Source: Takashimella koratensis
Lineage: Eukaryota; Basidiomycota; Tremellomycetes; Trichosporonales; Tetragoniomycetaceae
Reading direction: 5' to 3'
Assembly: GCA_003116875.1 (NCBI GenBank)
Contig: BCKT01000015.1
Location: 558,001-622,000, forward strand
DNA length: 64,000 nt
The notes below the pieces were generated by a model that worked only from the letters and a program-made list of their open reading frames with translations, was not told the origin of the DNA and searched no databases. The translations under genes were made by a program, and so were the position numbers. Of the stretch, positions 22,677-36,887 are shown one piece after another (positions within the stretch are counted from its first letter, which is position 1; each line of letters begins with the position of its first letter).

Positions 22677-22738
22677 GGGAGGGGAGGAGGGAGAGAGGGA
22701 GGGAGAGAGGGAGGGAGAGAGGGTGGGGGTGGGTGAGC
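22677..22738. repeat. Purine simple repeat (GGGAGAGA-type)
   Basis: Repeated GGGAGAGA/GGAGAGA units running into GGGTGGGGGTGGGTG, all purine on one strand except for a few T. Such mirror-like homopurine tracts can adopt non-B structures; that part is inference. Confidence 0.75.
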
Positions 22739-24883
22739 GGAGCGGAAGAGGCGGAGAGAGGATGGAGAAAGGAGTACTATAAAGGGTGGGTAGTGTGTTG
22801 GATGTTGATACGGAGGTAGTGAATGGTAGTGGTTGGGAGACGGATACGAGGCTGTGTTTCGGAGGGTTTTGGTCGTGGGTCTGCTACCGAGGCTCAAAGT
22901 AAGTCAAGTTGAGAGTGAAGTTGGACTGGGCGAAGTACATGGGGGTTGGGGGGGTCGTTTGGGGGGTTGGATAAATGGATGACGATGGTAAAGGTGGGTG
23001 GGTGGTGAGCAGTGGATGTTGATGCCCGGTGATGCTTGATTGTCTGCGCAAGGGATAAGGGATGGAGAAGACTGGGGAAGATCAACGGGGAACGAAGAGA
23101 AGCTGTGTCGCAGGCCCCACGTTCGGTATTTTTATACTTGGCACCTTTGGGGGTCGTGTGCGGTGGGTGGCAAGGAATGGGCGTGGAGGAGGGTGAGGTA
23201 GTGTGAGTGATGGGTGCGGTATGGTGGGTGACGAGGCGAGCGCTCAGTGGGGAGGGGAGGGAATGGGACGAGGGATGAGGGGACTGTTGGCCGCTATTGT
23301 TGACGTGCTGGTGGATATATTCGGATTGCAGCTTGAAGCCGTGAGCGCCGTTTGATCGCTCTGATGGATTGATCTGGGTCTGGTCGGCAAAGAGCGAGAG
23401 AGGGACGAGCAGAGGAGCGCTCCCTCCGAGGCGGTGAAGGACAAGGACCGAGAGGAGATGAACAATCTAGCGCCGTCCGGTCCGTCCGCCGCCTGATGCA
23501 AACCTTGTTTTCGGACATGACAGCGAGCTTCGGCCCAAGCAGCGAGGGGGCGAGAGAAGATTGCAAGGGGTTTCGGTAGTAAAGGATGGGTCGGTCAGTC
23601 GCAGTCGGTCGAGGTTGATGGATCGATCTAAAACTATCGTCTTTGTTTAGTGCTGCGCGGTCTCATCTTGGCTCCACCCTTGTCCCCGTCGCCCCGTTGG
23701 GTTCCGTTGTCCCGTTGCCCCATTGCTGAACCGAGTGAGATCCGAAGCGACGTCTCAGACATCCTTTGAGAAGTTGGATCGGTTCAGTCGGCGCTGCTTC
23801 CCGGAGACGGACAAGAAAGGGAGGGGCCAGGAGGTGACGGCGAGTTGTCGGAGGGATGAGAGAAAGGACGGACGGGTAAAGGATGAGCAGGGTGGACAGC
23901 ATCAAAGGCTTCTCTCTGAACAGAGAGGCAAGCCCTTCGGACGTGTCCGGCGGCCGAGAAGAGTCACCGCGCTCCGATGGGGACGGACTGACATTGGGGA
24001 CAGACTGCCAGGGGGTGGGGGTGGGGCGTCTGGGGATGGCACGAGTAAGCGTGTATGTATGGTTTGGGGTGCGCGCGGCGTGTGTGTGATGATGATGATG
24101 ATGATGATGGCCGCCTCGTGTCGATCTTAGTCTGGATTTAGTCCGTCTGTATGTGAGTACGTGTAAGTGACAGTGATCCCCTTGTCCTTGCAACCCCACT
24201 TGTCCCCATCCTTTGCATTGATGACAGCCTCGAGGCAGCTCGGTTCCTGCGGCTATTCGGGACCGGCCCTGTCCCTCCAGGCCCCGGCGCAAGGAGGTGG
24301 ATAGTCAGTGTCGCGTGCCTTTGTTTGATCGCGGATCAAGCCTGAGATCGTATCCCCCGCCCCCCTTTTTGTTCCCGCCGTCTTCGGGTCTTGTCCCGAC
24401 CCATCACGGTGGCCAAGGCGGACTGCGGTAGCGTGGTCCCGACCGCTGGAAACGATTGATGTCATTTCGTTTGGTTGAACAGGGGCGCGGCGAATGACAT
24501 GATAGATTGAGCGAGACCAAAGGAGGTCGGGGACCCAGGGACCAAGGGGGTGGCGTGGCGTGGCAACGAGGTGGTGACAAGGTGGCGAGGTCTGTGAGTC
24601 TAATCTTGCCCATGTCCGAGATTTCGGGATGGAGCGGGGTATCTCCGAAGATAGAGATGGTTAGATGCGACAGGGGCAGATCATGGCGCCAAGGGGAAGC
24701 CAAGGGGTAGTCGTGACAACAAACGGGGCGCAAGGGAAGGTGGAGTGGATGGCAGAAGCGAGAGGTAGATGGCTCGGCAATGGGTTGGCAACGAGGTGGA
24801 TATCCGTTTTTGCTATTTGCCACTCTGCTGGAGACAGTGCCACCAACATTGTCGTGCCTGGGCGAGTGATTTTTTTTCCCCGT

Positions 24884-24906
24884 ACGCGTCGTCGGATGGG
24901 ACGCGT
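24884..24906. promoter_or_regulatory. Paired MluI cell-cycle boxes upstream of MCM5
   Basis: Two perfect ACGCGT hexamers at 24884-24889 and 24901-24906, 11 bp apart and about 170-190 bp upstream of the MCM5 start codon. ACGCGT is the established binding core of the fungal G1/S factor MBF (Mbp1/Swi6), which drives MCM and other replication genes. Position and pairing suggest the same control here. Confidence 0.6.
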
Positions 24907-25073
24907 CTCTGCTTCTTTTCCTGGGCACGCCTCCTCCTCCTTCTCGACCCTTGTCTTTTCATCTCAAGGAATCATCTCATCCACTTCCACATCCATCCCA
25001 CTCATCCCTCACTCGCATTCCAGCCCCAATCTCAACCTCTTTCCGCCCATAGTACCTCGCACAACCACCAGCC

Positions 25074-27816
<2,743 letters not shown>

Positions 27817-28157
27817 GGTGAACAACATCATGTTTGGTGAGGTGTTGGTGCAATTTTCGACTGTCTCTAGTATCGTTTCGTCGCCTAGTCTCGTCTCATA
27901 TTCTCTCTCTCTTCTCTCTTCATCTTGTTTCAACTTCTAATACTCTCACGTCCTGGTCGACATCTTAAATCAGATTCGATACCTCTTGGTAGATGCTCTG
28001 CTGTGCAATGCATTCGGTACTTAATGCCCATGACTATGGTTGTTGCGATTTCTCCTAGACAAGATTGCAATATGCAGTATGTGATAGGTCTTGTGGTACA
28101 CCTCTCTCGGCTGTCTATCCTCGTTCTAATTCACCATTTACTACCCAGACGTTCCTC
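27817..28157. other. Convergent 3' intergenic region
   Basis: 340 bp between the stop codons of MCM5 (+) and the DHX29-like gene (-). It contains a TCTC-rich stretch near 27900. No gene was seen. Confidence 0.5.
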
Positions 28158-31100
28158 TCACACGCTCAGACCGTCACGCGCAAGGAGAGCCATCATCGCT
28201 GCCGTGACCTCGTCGTGGCCCGTCATATCGCCTGCCTCGGGCGCCTCAATTTGTTCCGCGAGCTGCGCATCGAGGAGGCGTCTGTGATTAAGGGTGAAGT
28301 AGTCAGTATTATCACAGAATCACATCTACTGCACCGGCTGCGCCCCTTGCAACCGCTGCACCACTGCACCACTGCACGTGGCGAAGTCAACCCTCCACAC
28401 TTACCGTAGCTGAGAACATAGCACGCCGATTCGAGTACCGGCACGTAACTTGACCTGTCCGTCTTTACCCAACATGATCCCTCCTACCCAATGATTGATC
28501 GTGATCTGCCCTCCGAACAAGAGCAACCCATACAGCGGGACCTAGGGTATATCGTCAGCGTCCTGCCACATCATTCTTCAGTCTGTTGGCATCTCCTAGC
28601 GAGACGATAAAGGCTATGTTTGGGAGATACTCACCTCTGTAGCGTCACGGAGGAAGACCTTGGACGTCTCGGCTTTGGAAAAGTATGCAAGGTATCCTGC
28701 CTTGAGCCCGTTTTCGCTAAACAATATCGAGGTCGGGTGTAAGAAGACCCGCCCACTCTGGTCGAAGAACTTGACTTGTTTCGCTTCGTGCTACAAGTCA
28801 AACAAAGACACCATGCCCAGCCCTTAATCAGCGTCATTCCCTCCCGCAGTCGAACAAAAATCTAGTTCAGAACTCACGTCTTTCTGCACCGCACCCTGTT
28901 GGACACGTTCAAACTGCGCTTGTGGAAGTGCGATCCTCGCCACTCGGGGATACAGCCCTCCTACCAACACAGCCTTGACGAGATTATCTGCCCCCGAGTT
29001 GACGCTGAACTTGGCAATTGACGCTGCTGATGTACCAACGAACCCGATCTGTGCCAATGCAGAGATAAAGTCTTGGCGAAGGGAAGTGATGTCGCGCACC
29101 GTTGAGGCAGAGATGAAGTTCTGCACAGAGGTCAACGCGGGTTTACATGAGGTTTCGTTGGAGAAATGGTGGATTTTGGAGTCGATTGGACAGAGGCGTA
29201 GCCACTTGCCTTCTCGCAATGTTGTCGAACCGCACTCTGACCACTTGATCGAAGTGAAACCACCGAGTCATACGCTTTGACATCGGTCAACAGGTCTGAT
29301 CGCGCAGTCGCAAAACTTTCGCGAGCTCTATAAGGACAATATCAATCCATCAGCCGCAAGTCACTTGTACAGGGATGCGGCCTCAATTCCATTTGCGACT
29401 CATGACTCACTTTCTACTCTCGTCGCGTTTCTCCATGGGCGAAGTGAACAGTGGTTTTGAGGATAACAGCGCGGCGATAGTGAGGATCGGGTCGAGGCAT
29501 TTGAAGATGGTACCCAGTACGAGCATCTTGGACAATCGAATATCGACAGGGATCATGCTCATCTGTTGAACCAATCAACGATTCGACCATGCACGACGAT
29601 AAATTGGGGAATCTTGGTCAGCTATTGTCCGCTGAGACAAGCGCAGAGCCACTTACGTGCCTGCCCAAGGCGGTGAGCTTGCTCGACTGCTCTTCGCCTT
29701 CCACTGCTCCCAGATCAACCAGAGTCCTCCACGCAGCATCCATCGCGTCCATCTTGGGAGCGTCGATCGCTTTCCTATTGGTGTAACGATCAGGTCACAG
29801 CAGACATGGCATCAGCCCTCTTATCTCAGTAACCTCGACCCCTGTTTGTCCGAATGATTTGGTATTCGAATGCTCTGAGGATCCGTCCACTCACCCTAGG
29901 AAAGCCTTGACGTCGGTCTCTTCGTCCATTGCTTTCACTTGGAGGAAGAGCGATTCCAACGGGGTTCTCAGGATCTCGGGGACTGGGAACCGCGCCATGG
30001 AATTGTTCTCCGTCCGCCGTGTGTAGAGCTTGTAACACTAGGTTGGAGTTAGCATCGATAAGAGGTCCGAAAGCAGTCCCAAACTCAAATCCACTCACTT
30101 GACCTGGCTGGGTACGACCCGCACGACCTCTTCGCTGCCTTCCTGATGCCCTACTCGTCCAAACCTCCACCAACCTCTGCAGTCCACTCTCTGCATCATA
30201 CTGCGTCTCCTTGACTCTTCCTCCATCAATCACATAAACCACATCGGGGATCGTGACACTTGTCTCTGCCACATTAGTCGCTACTACAATCTTCCTCTTC
30301 GGTTTTGTCGAGGCAAACACCCGTTTCTGTTCCGCGCTGGACAAGTTGGCGTGTAAGGGCATGATCTCGACGGGACCAAGAGGAGTACGTTCGAGTTCAG
30401 CGATACATTGGCGAATCTCCATTACACCAGGCATGAAAATGAGGATAGCGCCGTCGCCGCCGGCGCCAGGTGACGGATCGTTTGAAGCCGTCCGGACGAT
30501 ATGTTCGGCGATGGAAGCGACCAAGCCGTAGTCGGTTCGGTCAGAGGCAGAGATGGTCTCGAGAGCTCGGAGCGAGTCCGGGTCGAGATTGAGTTTAGCA
30601 TAGTCGGTGCGCATCGCGGTTTTCTGCTCCTCGGTCTGTCGAGGACCGAATCGATTCGCTTGAGGTTGATACCCAAGCTGCCCGATGACATCTTCCAGGT
30701 AACTGAGACGGTCAGTATGGGCAACCGGTTGGCAGCTGGGGCAGAGATAGTGACTCACCGATCTGTCACGGGGTGGGTGAAACCAGGGATAGTGAGACTT
30801 GAACACCCGCCAAAGTACTCTGCAACATTCAGCTCTGACCGGCATAATATCGTCAACTACTCACTGATAAATATTTGCTCTGTTCAAAGTCTTGTCAGCA
30901 CTCAGTAGCTTCGCACTTGACGAAATTCTTCACAGCAAGTGAATCGTGATATGCTCACCATTGATCGTCGCAGACATCAGCACGACCTATCGTGGCACTG
31001 TATCAGCTTCCTTTCCTTCCCTGCCCAACGCTTTGACCCACCTTGATCGTCTTATTCCTCTCCAACAAATCCCTTAACAAGCAAATCAACAAATCCGTAT

Positions 31101-33949
31101 CTACACCTCTTTCATGAGCCTCATCAACAACCACATGGCTAACTCCGCTAAGATCCGCGTCACCCGTTCCCAATCTCCTTAGCACCACACCGGTCGTGCA
31201 GAACAACAACCTGGTATTTGGGCCTGACCGTCGTTCCCCGCGAATGGCGTAACCGACGGTCCCCCCGCCGGGAACAGAGGAGTCCGGGCGGTCGATGTCT
31301 TCAAGACGTTCTTGGGCCACTCGTGAGGCTACACCCATAGCGGCGACTCGTCGAGGTTGGGTGACGATGATGCTTGCGCTCGCGCCTCGGCCAGCGGCGA
31401 TCTCGTGGTCGAGAAGGAATTGTGGAAGCTGGGTACTGGAGATAGCGTCAGCGCGGGTCCGGAGCGGGTCGTAGTAGTCTACCAAGCAGCACCTGCTAGG
31501 CAAAGCATGTCATGGCTCAATAACCGCTACGCACCTTTTACCACAACCAGTCTGGGGTACATCGTCAGCATCAACTCGGCCCTGCGTCCACCTACCTCTC
31601 CAACCACGACGAGGACCCGATTCGACTCCAACGCCTCACAGATATTCTCTCTCTCCTTCCAAGCCGGCAACTTTTTCCTAACCTCTAACATATCGTCATA
31701 CTCTTTCCTCTTAAATACCTCCTCTGTTCTCCTCTTTACCACTTCATGTTCCTCTTTGCTTGGCTCCCTCCTCTTCCTCCCTTCTCCTCCTCTCTCCCTC
31801 TTCTTCCCGCCCACGACTTTCTGCCTCGGTTCAACCGGCAACATCTCTTCGACTTTCGGGACGAGGTACCTCGTCACTGCGCCGACGTCGGGCGGGGTCG
31901 CGATGACCTCGGGCAGCGTGGTTTCGAGGTACTCTACCATACTGAGCACCGCGCCACCTGATCCCGACTCGAGGATCGAGGTGAGGTCGTGTCGATCTTC
32001 GTCGCGGAACTGGGCGAGGAGCGACCCGTGCAGGTGTAGCCGGATGTACGATGGGAGTGTCGGCGAGGTGATGTAGAACGCCGGCGGGGATGTCGGGTGT
32101 TGAGGTGACGGGTAGGGAGAAGCGTCGTCGAAGATGACATGAAGGGTGAGGGCGTCTCGAGTGCCTGTGAGTGGAGGAATATCGATAGCGAGGTCGGTAG
32201 GTGATTCGCGTCGGAATCGGGTATCGTAGATTGCTTCAAGAGTCATCACTTCCTCTTCCCTCCGGGCGTCACGCTCCTCCGCGTCACCCGACCAGGGGAG
32301 GTAGCTGTCGTACCCCCACGCCCCGGTGGTCCACCCCGCCAGCCTACGTCCCAGCAGATCCAACGCCATAGACTCGGATACTTCTCCACCCGCTCTTTGT
32401 TCAACTTTCCCCGCATCGTCGAGAACACCTTCCACCGCTTTTCTTGGGAACCCAGCCTGCTTGACGAGCTTATCCACGAGCCAACCACGGACGAGCGCTG
32501 ACTTTCCACCGCCTGTACTCGACGCACCGGTGATAAAGTCCGCAGAGGTGCTGCTGGGGCGATACCGCGGTGGCAGGTCGTCTTCTGGCACATGTAGCAG
32601 CAACCACTCGATTGCGGCCTCAAGGGGGGACAAGGTACTGAGCGCAAGGACCAGAGGATCGCCGGTCGTGCTTGATCCCGAAGAGGAATGAAGCCGTGCG
32701 TGAGCCGCCTCGACAGCGGACATGCAGGAGCGGATATGGGCGGGACGGAAACCGAGTGTCCCTAGCTGCGTAGAGATAGAGGGAGCATCAAAGGTAGGCG
32801 TGCTGGTGCCGGATGGCATGGTGGATTTGGTCGACGAAGCGTCTCGGGTGGCTTCGAGTACGGCGGATGGGAACCGCTGCATTAGCTGTGGGGGGTGAGC
32901 TCTTGCGCAGAGGGTTGTGGTGTCTGGGCCACTGTCTGACTCTCCGGCTGCACCCCAAACCTCTCTCTACTTACTTTGCGAACAGTCCCCTCGACAGCTT
33001 CTCTAAGCGTCGGCGCCATCCGTACTTCTGGCGCTTCCTCCCACTGCCTTCCTCCTTTACTCCCATCCCCAGCTCTCAGCCCTACATCCCCTCCTCCCCC
33101 TGCTCCTCCTCCCCCGCCTCCTTCCCCTATTTCCTCCTTCATCGCCGCCTCTTTCTTCTCCTTGTCATTCCGTTTCGCCTGCCGCTCCTCGACCTCTTTC
33201 TTCGCTGTAAATGGATCGGGATTCCACTCCCATGCGCGATGAGGAGGAGAAGCGGATTTCTCGGCAGTCAAGGTGGACCAGTACGGACGGATCGAGGGGG
33301 GTAGGGTGAGTGCCATTGGCAAATGCGAGCAGAACTAGGTAAAGGTTAGCTAGCTGCGTCGAAAGGGAATCCAGGCCTTGCTACCTTGGTATGAGTCTCA
33401 AAGACATGCAACTAAACAAGAGCAAAGGGAAAGATCACCACCGCGACCGATGTCCTGGGTATGGCAGAACTAGGACGTACCCTAAACATCGCATACGTAG
33501 CTAGGTAATGCCTAGCCATTACCTGCTCCTCAATCTCGAGCGGTGGATGAGGTGTCATCCGTACCTCTTCCAAATCGTAGACATTCTTGCTGACTCTTTT
33601 CCGCAACGTCACGCTTCCCGAGTACGTCGTTGGGTTCGATTTGGCGTTGGCTCTCTGTCCGTGAAAGAATCAGCTGATTGACGGATACATAGACACGCAG
33701 GACATTCCGAGGAGAACAGGGAGAATGATCAAGACTTACAGTGTCCACGACAGCCCGCTCCCATCCCATCTTCTGACATTTCTCATTCAACATGGTCAAT
33801 GGCGACTTGTACCCGATCGGAAAAAGTGGCGGGGGTCGAGCCGGTGCCGCCGGGTCGGCCGGGGTCTCGTCCTTAGGCTTGGAAGGCTTGGACGAGTTGC
33901 CTGCATTGCCTGAGCGAACGACGTTGACGGGTCGTCGCTTGGGTGCCAT
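28158..33949 (-). CDS. DEAH-box RNA helicase, DHX29/YLR419W-like
   Basis: Superfamily 2 RNA helicase; animal DHX29 assists translation initiation on structured 5' UTRs, so a translation role is inferred. Nineteen exons (-): 33740-33949, 33481-33654, 33385-33411, 32975-33334, 32885-31596, 31535-31551, 31042-31435, 30959-30986, 30865-30879, 30759-30819, 30099-30702, 29895-30037, 29657-29774, 29411-29562, 29210-29327, 28878-29120, 28635-28790, 28405-28541 and 28158-28281; 1,456 aa. Order: basic/Pro N-terminus; LPPSIRPYW block; UBA-like segment; RWD-like segment (REEEVMTLEAIYDTRF); motif I GETGCGKSTQ (686-695); TQPRRVAA; DEAH (797-800); SATI; TNVAETSVTIPDVVYVIDGG; motif VI QRRGRAGRTQPGQ; winged-helix and OB regions. 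One intron is GC-AG. Phase closes throughout. Confidence 0.9.
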
Positions 33950-34462
33950 TATGGTAGGCCTGGTGGGTGAAAGTGAGGTGGAGAGAGGGAAATGTCAACA
34001 GCCGAGGAAACGAGCAGGGAGAGCAGCATGTGGACATTGAAATTTCATCGCGTTTCGTCTGGTGCTATGGACAGTCCCCGTTTGACCCAGCCGTCTCCGC
34101 CTTTTCTTATAATTCACCACAGGAGACACCGAACAGGCAAGAAGCGGGACGGGTAGGAGTCGGATTGGGTCAGAGGGTGGGGCTCGGTTGGGCGAGAGGA
34201 GGTGAGATTGGATAGGAGGGGGTCGGGGTAGAGAGGTATGATAGCAAGATACTAAACCTGGTAGGAGGATAGGAAAAACGCCCTGGAACTGAAGAAATAA
34301 ACTGGGAAGAAAGACAACAAAGTACCCAAATCGATATCTGTGGGAGAAAAAGGTGGAGGTATCGTATTGACGCCTCGCGGAGGCGTGAGAATTGGTAATA
34401 TGGTTTGTGGAGAGCGGATAAGGCGGAAACGCAGGTACGCCCAGTGGCCAAGTCGTATCGAC
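33950..34462. other. Intergenic region upstream of the DHX29-like gene
   Basis: About 510 bp between two minus-strand genes. It is GA/GT-rich on the plus strand, with no supported frame or RNA gene. Confidence 0.45.
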
Positions 34463-36887
34463 CTAGTGCTGACCACCCGAGAGCTGCTGGATGACCTGAC
34501 CCAAGGTCCCAGGGTCGACCTGACCCAGATCATCCGGGTCCACATTCGCCAGCGCGTCAACTCCAACCCCCGCAAGGGCCGGGTCTAACGCATGCCCCGG
34601 GTGCAAGGACGCGAGGACCGAATCGTCAACGTCGACATTGTCCAGCTTGAACACGTCGCTGTCGTCATGCATCACGTGGTGGACCTGGTGGAGCCCGTGC
34701 TCGTCGTGTGTATGGTGGTCGGTGTGAGGGTGCAGGTGGTTGAGTTGGTGGTGTTGGAGTTGCTCGAGGTGGTGGAGATGCAACGAATCGTCTCCGAGTC
34801 CGGCACGCTTCAGGACCGCTTCGTCGTCGTCGACTCCATCACCGTTGGTGTGGCCACCCTCGGCCTCGGCAGCGGCAGCGGCAGCGACGGCGGCGGCTGC
34901 CATGGCCATGTCGGATTTCCTCTTCCTCCCTCGGTTGCTCTTCCCATTGCGGTTGGAATACTCGGCGAGCGTCGACGGACCGGGTCCACCTTCGCCTTCG
35001 ACTTCACCCTCGCCCTCGCCTTCCGCCTTCCCGTCGAGGCCCGGGATGTCGAGCGCCGGGAGCCCTGCTTCGAGTCGTTGAAGCTGTTCAGCTTCTTGCG
35101 CTGCACGTTGTCGCATCTCTTTGGTCCGCTTGCCCGGCCCTCGTCTTCGAACTTGCTCGTCGTAGCCGCACTCGATGCGTCGCCTCTCACAGTGTCCACA
35201 CGTTGGGCGCGCTCCGTCGCATCTGCACCCGTTAACCTTCATCCTCTCTCTTGACCGACCAAACTCACTTGAGTTTACGACCTCGGCAGAAGTGGCACGC
35301 AAGCAAGAGCTTCTTCCCCTTCCTGCGTCGCTTCTTCGCACCCTCTCCGTTTTGCTCTCCATCCTCCCCATCATCGTCGTCGCTGTTCCCACCGTCTCCG
35401 CCATCTCCATCATCACCACCATCGGCCCCGTTCGCGTCGCCGCCTCCATTCAACTCGCCATTCCCATTGGGCTCATCGCCTCCAGCTCCACCGCTGCCGC
35501 TCGCATCGCCCCCACTCGACTCCCACGCCGACAGTGTAGCGTTCATCGAGTTGTAGTCTGCGGAAGCGGCGTAGCTGTCGTACATTGGTTGCCCGACCGA
35601 CGTCGGACGGGGGTGCACCGGTTGCATGTTTGGTGGAGGAGGCGCCTGCATCGTCATGGACGGCGTGGAGAGGCCCATTGGGACCGGGGGGTAGGCTGCC
35701 GACGCGGAGGCGGACGGAGCGAGAGGAAGCGGAGTTGACATGATGTGCGACGAAGCTGGGGTAAGGAGGTGTTCCGACGACACCGAGTCGGTCACCGTCA
35801 TGGGTGTCATCGACTGCACTCGCCTATCCGGAGTCGGTGTTGGGGTCTGCCACGCGTACGGTGGGTACTCTGGTTGAGGGTGGGGGACTGGGTAGTGCGT
35901 CTGGACAGGCTGCATCGGAAGCGGCTGTGAGTTTGGCGGTAATGATGCGACGGAAAGTGGGGCCGCCATGGTCATTGGTAACGTCGACCCGGGGCTTGGG
36001 GTTAGTACGGGAGGGACAGGGACTGCGGGCGCCGAGGCTGGGGGAGCCCACGACTCGTTTGACCGGTAGACAGGCGGGTACGGCTGCTGCCATCCCTGCG
36101 GTGGGGGCTGGGCGGGTCCAGCTGCCGGATTGAAGTACGGGGTCGTCGAGGGGACAAGAATCGCTGGAGAGAGCGGACCAGTCGCAAGGACACTGGCGGG
36201 CACGTCCGAGCCAAGCTGGGCGGGAAGAGAGACCATGCGCTGCTGCTGTTGCCCAGGTCCGGGGTCCACCAGGTCACCGATGGGCGCTGGGCCCATGACA
36301 CCTCCCATGCTCATTGGGCCGAGGTCGTGCGCGATGGGCTCCTGCTTGACACTAGCGTTAAACACGGTCGCAGTCGTCGCAAAGTTAGACGACGCGCTGT
36401 CAAGGCTGAGCGGCATTGGGGCACCCGGGAGGAGGACAGAGCCAGGGGCGCCGACAAGACCGGGCTTGGCGTTGGGCGCTGCCCACACGCCCGGAGGCGC
36501 TGGGGAGGAGGTCGGCGACGGCGCCGAGGCCGCCGGGTGGATCGAGTTAAGGACGGAAATTGCGGGCTGGCGGTGCTTGACACCAGAGTAAGTGTTGGAT
36601 GGAGAAGATACGATAGGACCAGGACTGTAGCTCCTGTCGATGAAAGGGGTAGACGTGGGCGTAGGCGTGCGGACTGGGGTGCTACAGCTGCTACTGTTGG
36701 TTTTGGCGTTGGTATAGCCGCTGTTGTGGGCTTTCCGAGACAAGAATTGCTGGACACGCGCGTTGACAGGAGAGTTTGTGGCTGGTGCGAAGGAAGCTAT
36801 CGACACAGGGACAGGGTAATGAAGCACACTCGCAGCGGAGGATGCGTCAGATTGAGGTTCGATAGAGAATACGCCAGCTACGGACAT
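34463..36887 (-). CDS. Zn(II)2Cys6 transcription factor with His-rich C-terminus
   Basis: Fungal binuclear zinc-cluster regulator. Two exons (-): 35269-36887 and 34463-35222, giving 792 aa. The cluster lies unusually far into the protein: Cys531, 534, 541, 548, 551 and 558 fit CX2CX6CX6CX2CX6C (ACHFCRGRKLKCDGARPTC, then GHCERRRIEC). It is preceded by a KKRRRKGKK basic block and followed by the linker RRRGPGKRTKEMRQRAAQ. The intron interrupts the cluster itself. Residues 1-500 are Pro/Ser/Ala-rich and disordered-looking, then a Gly/Asp/Asn stretch. The tail has a His/Leu-rich run (LHLHHLEQLQHHQLNHL and further His). No fungal-specific TF middle homology region is evident. Target genes cannot be inferred. 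Confidence 0.85.

Larger units (their letters stand above)
21556..25073. promoter_or_regulatory. Long divergent intergenic region between the HSF-type gene and MCM5
   Basis: 3.5 kb without a supported coding gene, by far the largest gap in the window. The half next to the HSF-type gene is strongly purine-rich on the plus strand (hence C/T-rich as seen by that minus-strand gene) and includes a GGGAGAGA array. A (GAT)n tract lies at about 24088-24109. Predicted frames here are low-complexity Pro/Ser or Arg/Gly and look like by-products of composition. A long 5' leader for the HSF-type gene with upstream introns, or a noncoding transcript, is possible but not shown. Confidence 0.5.

Noticed and set aside
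22030..22897. Pro/Ser/His-rich minus-strand frames in the 3.5-kb gap
   Set aside because: Reflect the purine/pyrimidine strand bias; no start context, splice logic or domain.
32882..33322. Separate small gene upstream of the helicase
   Set aside because: Its frame splices in phase both upstream (FCSHLPMAL) and downstream (LMQRFPSAV) into the DHX29-like protein, so it is an internal exon.
33412..33949. Independent gene MAPKRRPVNV...
   Set aside because: These are the first two exons of the DHX29-like helicase; the VTLRKRVSKNVYDLEEVR block and the following FETHTK microexon match that family's N-terminus.
36311..36757. Shadow frames across the zinc-cluster gene exon 1
   Set aside because: High-GC coding sequence keeps several frames open; only one frame leads into the Cys cluster.
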